A stretch of 17,317 bases of DNA from contig DAOVIC010000012.1 of NCBI GenBank assembly GCA_030671565.1, positions 1 through 17,317 on the forward strand. Reading direction: 5' to 3'. Source of the stretch: Anaerohalosphaeraceae bacterium. Its GTDB lineage: Bacteria; Planctomycetota; Phycisphaerae; Sedimentisphaerales; Anaerohalosphaeraceae. Shown piece after piece: positions 14,860-17,317 of this stretch. The first letter of the stretch is position 1; each line of letters starts with the position of its first letter. A model generated the notes under the pieces. That model ran no database searches. It was not told the origin of the DNA and worked only from the letters and a program-made list of their open reading frames with translations. Made by a program: the position numbers and the translations under genes.

Positions 14860-16470
14860 ATGTGTGTAGGGAGCATGATAGCGACAGGTTTAACTACTGG
14901 CGCGATCTCTGCGGACTCCGCCATGCTTGCCGAACTCCCCAGTAACCTGCTGTTATTCAGTCCTCTCAAATCGATCGTTTGCATCGTATGGTTCTACCTC
15001 TGCATGTATTCGGTCGGACGCATGGAATGGGGACAACTCGTTAGCGATAAGTACAAATCCGTCGCAAAAATATTCGGCCTTTTCATAGGCCCCTTGATAA
15101 TGTTCGTGCTCCATTTTGCGAATATTCTCCAAAGAGTCCAGGAAGGCGAGATAGAACTTGCCGATGTGCCAAAATTACTCTTTTGCATAGTACAAGGCGT
15201 TAAAAGGAAAGCGCACGTAAAAAACCGAAGGTTCATCCAACTCCTCGATTCGTCCGGAAAGAACTACTTTGACTCGGACGGCAGCAAGGGCAAACCAAAC
15301 ATGGACAGGGTTACGCTCGATGCCCTTGAGGATATGATCCTGAATGCTCTCGACGACCGCGCCACGGATATTCTGATAGACCCCAAGACAGATGGAATAC
15401 ATATGATACGCATCAGGGTAGACGGTTTCCTCCAGGTTGTAGAAGAGATGGAAGATGATAAATGCAAGCCAATCGTTAACTGCGTCAAGGCCATCTCAAA
15501 TATGGACATCGCGGAGAAAAGACGACCCCAGGATGGCGCTTTCATGGCACGGCTCGAAGATGGAAATGTTTCGTTCCGGGTAGCAAGTTCAGGTGTACTG
15601 GGCGGAGAAAAAATCTCAATAAGGGTTCTAAACCAAAGCATGGGCATCATGCAGCTAAAAGACCTGGGCCTCAGCAAAGAAGCATACACTGTCGCCGCAA
15701 ATGCAATAAAGCAGCCCTCCGGCATGATACTCGTCTGCGGACCGACAGGAAGCGGCAAGACAACTTCGCTTTATGCCATGCTAAGCACCGTCGATTTCTA
15801 TGCACGTAACGTTATTACCGTCGAGGATCCCATAGAGCATGTCCTGCCTCATGCAAGCCAGATCGAAGTAAACGTAAAAGCCGAAATAACATTCGCAAAA
15901 GCACTAAGAGGCATACTCAGGCAGGACCCGGATATTATTACAATTGGAGAAATCAGGGACACAGAAACCGCCGGAATCGCTTTTCAGGCCTCACAAACAG
16001 GACATCTCGTACTCGCCACTCTACACAGCTCCAGCAACCTGGGAACACTCGTACGACTGATGGATCTCGGTGTAAAACCACTCTTGATCGCTTCTGCATT
16101 GAACGTGATCATCTCTCAGAGACTCGTCAGAAGGCTCTGCGACAAGTGCAAGACCGTTGCCATAATTTCCGACGAGTACGCCGCAAGGTTCAGAAAAAAG
16201 GGCATAGACCCGTCAAAGGTACACATGGCAAATGGATGCGATAAATGTGCCGGAACCGGATACGCCGGACGACTCTCAATAGTAGATGTTATGGTACTTG
16301 ACGCCGGCTTAAAAGCCAGGCTTACAAACCCAAACGTCTCGATAGGCGATTTAAAGAAGGAAGGCGACAAGCAGGGCAAGTCATTTCTGCGCGAGGATGG
16401 GATAAGGAAAGTGATGGAAGGACTTACCACTTTAGAAGAAATAAAAAGAGTAACAACGAACTTGGGATAA
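14860..16470 (+). CDS. Second GspE-family ATPase, membrane-anchored
   Basis: A 536-residue secretion ATPase with a complete core: Walker A GPTGSGKTT (294-302, K300), Asp box TVEDPIEH, Walker B IGEIRD (E364), His box GHLVLATLH, and tetracysteine C427/C430...C460/C463. The MshEN domain of the first GspE is absent; the N-terminus instead has two predicted membrane helices (about 36-53 and 68-90), which is unusual for this normally soluble family. The zinc motif argues against a PilT-type retraction motor. It might power an alternative assembly state or a separate pilus-like structure. ATG 14860 is preferred because GGGAG at 14847-14851 stands 8 nt before it; an in-frame TTG at 14845 would overlap that site. 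Only 3 nt separate it from the CvpA-like gene. Confidence 0.85.
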   Translation: MCVGSMIATGLTTGAISADSAMLAELPSNLLLFSPLKSIVCIVWFYLCMYSVGRMEWGQLVSDKYKSVAKIFGLFIGPLIMFVLHFANILQRVQEGEIELADVPKLLFCIVQGVKRKAHVKNRRFIQLLDSSGKNYFDSDGSKGKPNMDRVTLDALEDMILNALDDRATDILIDPKTDGIHMIRIRVDGFLQVVEEMEDDKCKPIVNCVKAISNMDIAEKRRPQDGAFMARLEDGNVSFRVASSGVLGGEKISIRVLNQSMGIMQLKDLGLSKEAYTVAANAIKQPSGMILVCGPTGSGKTTSLYAMLSTVDFYARNVITVEDPIEHVLPHASQIEVNVKAEITFAKALRGILRQDPDIITIGEIRDTETAGIAFQASQTGHLVLATLHSSSNLGTLVRLMDLGVKPLLIASALNVIISQRLVRRLCDKCKTVAIISDEYAARFRKKGIDPSKVHMANGCDKCAGTGYAGRLSIVDVMVLDAGLKARLTNPNVSIGDLKKEGDKQGKSFLREDGIRKVMEGLTTLEEIKRVTTNLG

Positions 16471-16473
16471 TTT

Positions 16474-17109
16474 ATGATAGTTTTTTGGTTGGCGATTATA
16501 GCTGGATTGATCGGAGCGTTCTTTGGGATAAAGAAAAGATCGTTCTACGCCATATGGGCGATCCTTTTCAACCTGATGATATCGATATACGTTAGTGTAA
16601 TGGTCGCAAGGCCCATCATCAGTTTGTTAGAGAGGAGTGCAGCCGGATATGGATATCACCTGGCAATTTCCATACTGCTGACAACTGCCGTGATTTTTGC
16701 ACTTTTACAGATTATCGCAGTAAGTTTCTTTACTTCATATGACCTTCAGTTTCCAAAAATATGTGATACCGCAGGTTCCGCCGTACTCGGTTTTATAATA
16801 GCTTTTCTCACCTGTTCGTACATATTCTGTATTATCTGCATAATGCCCGTTTCAAAGACAAATTTTATGAGTTGGCTAAACGGCCCTCAGGGCCCCCCAA
16901 ATCCAACAGCAGTGGTATCTGTTAGCACAACATGCGATATCATCGCCAAAGTCTCACTGCAGCGATACGACGAGTACAAGGATGCCCGTTCGCTGTTAAT
17001 GGAAATAATTAACTCCGACAGCCAACCCGACGAACAACCCCCTCGACAGCCGATCCAAAATAATACCGAAGAAGAGAACGTCCCGCTGGAAATGCTCTTT
17101 CCCGATTAG
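16474..17109 (+). CDS. CvpA-like four-helix inner-membrane protein
   Basis: The 211-residue product has four predicted membrane helices (about 2-19, 24-45, 62-86, 101-124) with the early glycine-rich GLIGAFFGIKKRSF turn, as in the CvpA family (colicin V production protein and relatives). A soluble tail of about 85 residues follows, with an acidic Pro/Gln/Asn-rich end. Bacterial CvpA proteins are linked to envelope homeostasis, but their biochemical role is not settled. The start lies 3 nt after the second ATPase stop, so the two are translationally linked. Weak GGGAT sits near 16464. The family call rests on topology and hydrophobic pattern and could be wrong. Confidence 0.6.
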   Translation: MIVFWLAIIAGLIGAFFGIKKRSFYAIWAILFNLMISIYVSVMVARPIISLLERSAAGYGYHLAISILLTTAVIFALLQIIAVSFFTSYDLQFPKICDTAGSAVLGFIIAFLTCSYIFCIICIMPVSKTNFMSWLNGPQGPPNPTAVVSVSTTCDIIAKVSLQRYDEYKDARSLLMEIINSDSQPDEQPPRQPIQNNTEEENVPLEMLFPD

Positions 17110-17221
17110 ACCACCGCAAAACGGCAGCCGGGGGTACTTTTCTTACATTTATGCGAACAAGCACCCAACTTCCGCCATAGCTAACTGTAGTGAATTGTTA
17201 AGTATATAGCACCGGTTCCAC

Positions 17222-17226
17222 GGAGG
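17222..17226 (+). promoter_or_regulatory. Strong ribosome binding site of the last, truncated gene
   Basis: GGAGG with a 6-nt spacer before ATG 17233 is the strongest site in the window and is the main support for the partial gene. The rest of the 17110-17232 gap shows no convincing terminator or promoter. Confidence 0.7.
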
Positions 17227-17232
17227 TGTACC

Positions 17233-17317
17233 ATGAAACTTATGGAATTTCTTGACAGGATATCGGCCGATTACGAGACCTCGGATCATCTTCCCACATT
17301 TACGGCCCAGCAAATGG
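17233..17317 (+). CDS. Unknown protein, 5' part only
   Basis: Twenty-eight codons starting MKLMEFLDRISADYETSDHL are present before the window ends. They predict a soluble amphipathic helix with no signal peptide. I do not recognise the family. The strong GGAGG site and the 123-nt gap suggest a new transcription unit rather than a continuation of the secretion locus. Confidence 0.6.
   Translation, partial: MKLMEFLDRISADYETSDHLPTFTAQQM

Noticed and set aside
17110..17160. Possible terminator after the CvpA-like gene
   Set aside because: Short GC-rich complementary bits (CGGC/GCCG) have a one-base loop, and no stable stem precedes the short T-rich run.
1..17317. CRISPR array, tRNA, rRNA, transposase
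   Set aside because: None seen: no regularly spaced repeats, cloverleaf or transposase-like ORF was found by reading.

Overview
The window carries one large, almost complete type II secretion (T2SS) locus, entirely on the + strand, flanked by fragments of unrelated genes. Several traits suggest a planctomycete, most likely of the class Phycisphaerae (Sedimentisphaerales-like): Asp-Pro-Asn-rich linkers in the secretin, a very long multi-domain secretin, frequent TTG/GTG starts, and a GspL whose parts look like PilM and PilN. This placement is inference from protein style; no rRNA or marker gene is present.

Layout. Positions 1-237 hold the 3' end of a histidine kinase gene (ATP-binding domain). 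After a 219-nt gap comes a TTG-initiated gene for a small GAF-like protein (457-1083). Its stop codon lies inside the left end of a 165-nt imperfect palindrome (1079-1243), the most striking non-coding structure here. The 1244-1592 leader then holds a second, shorter inverted repeat, a good sigma70-type promoter (TTGATT-17-TATAAT, 1505-1533) and a perfect 12-bp palindrome just downstream.

From 1593 to 14682 the secretion genes follow in the order gspE, gspF, gspG, gspH, gspI, gspJ, gspK, gspL-like, gspM-like, two tandem gspC-like paralogues, gspD. From gspH to gspM the genes are joined by five consecutive 4-nt stop/start overlaps (ATGA or TTGA), indicating tight translational coupling. After a 177-nt gap with its own candidate promoter come a second GspE-family ATPase with two predicted N-terminal membrane helices (14860-16470) and a four-helix CvpA-like membrane protein (16474-17109). 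A truncated gene with a strong ribosome binding site begins at 17233.

How it fits together. GspE is the cytoplasmic motor. GspF, GspL and GspM form the inner-membrane platform. GspG is the major pseudopilin and GspH/I/J/K the minor, tip-forming ones. The GspC-like proteins should link platform to secretin, and GspD is the outer-membrane channel. No prepilin peptidase (GspO), GspN or pilotin GspS is encoded here, so a peptidase must come from elsewhere.

Unusual points: a GspD with apparently six ring-building repeats after N0 instead of the usual three; duplicated GspC-like subunits with different C-terminal tails; two GspE ATPases of different architecture, only the first with a tandem 24-residue MshEN (cyclic-di-GMP-type) motif; alanine instead of glycine before the cleavage site in GspH and GspI; and a GspK with three Asn-Ile-Asn-containing repeats. 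I see no CRISPR array, tRNA, rRNA or transposase gene.
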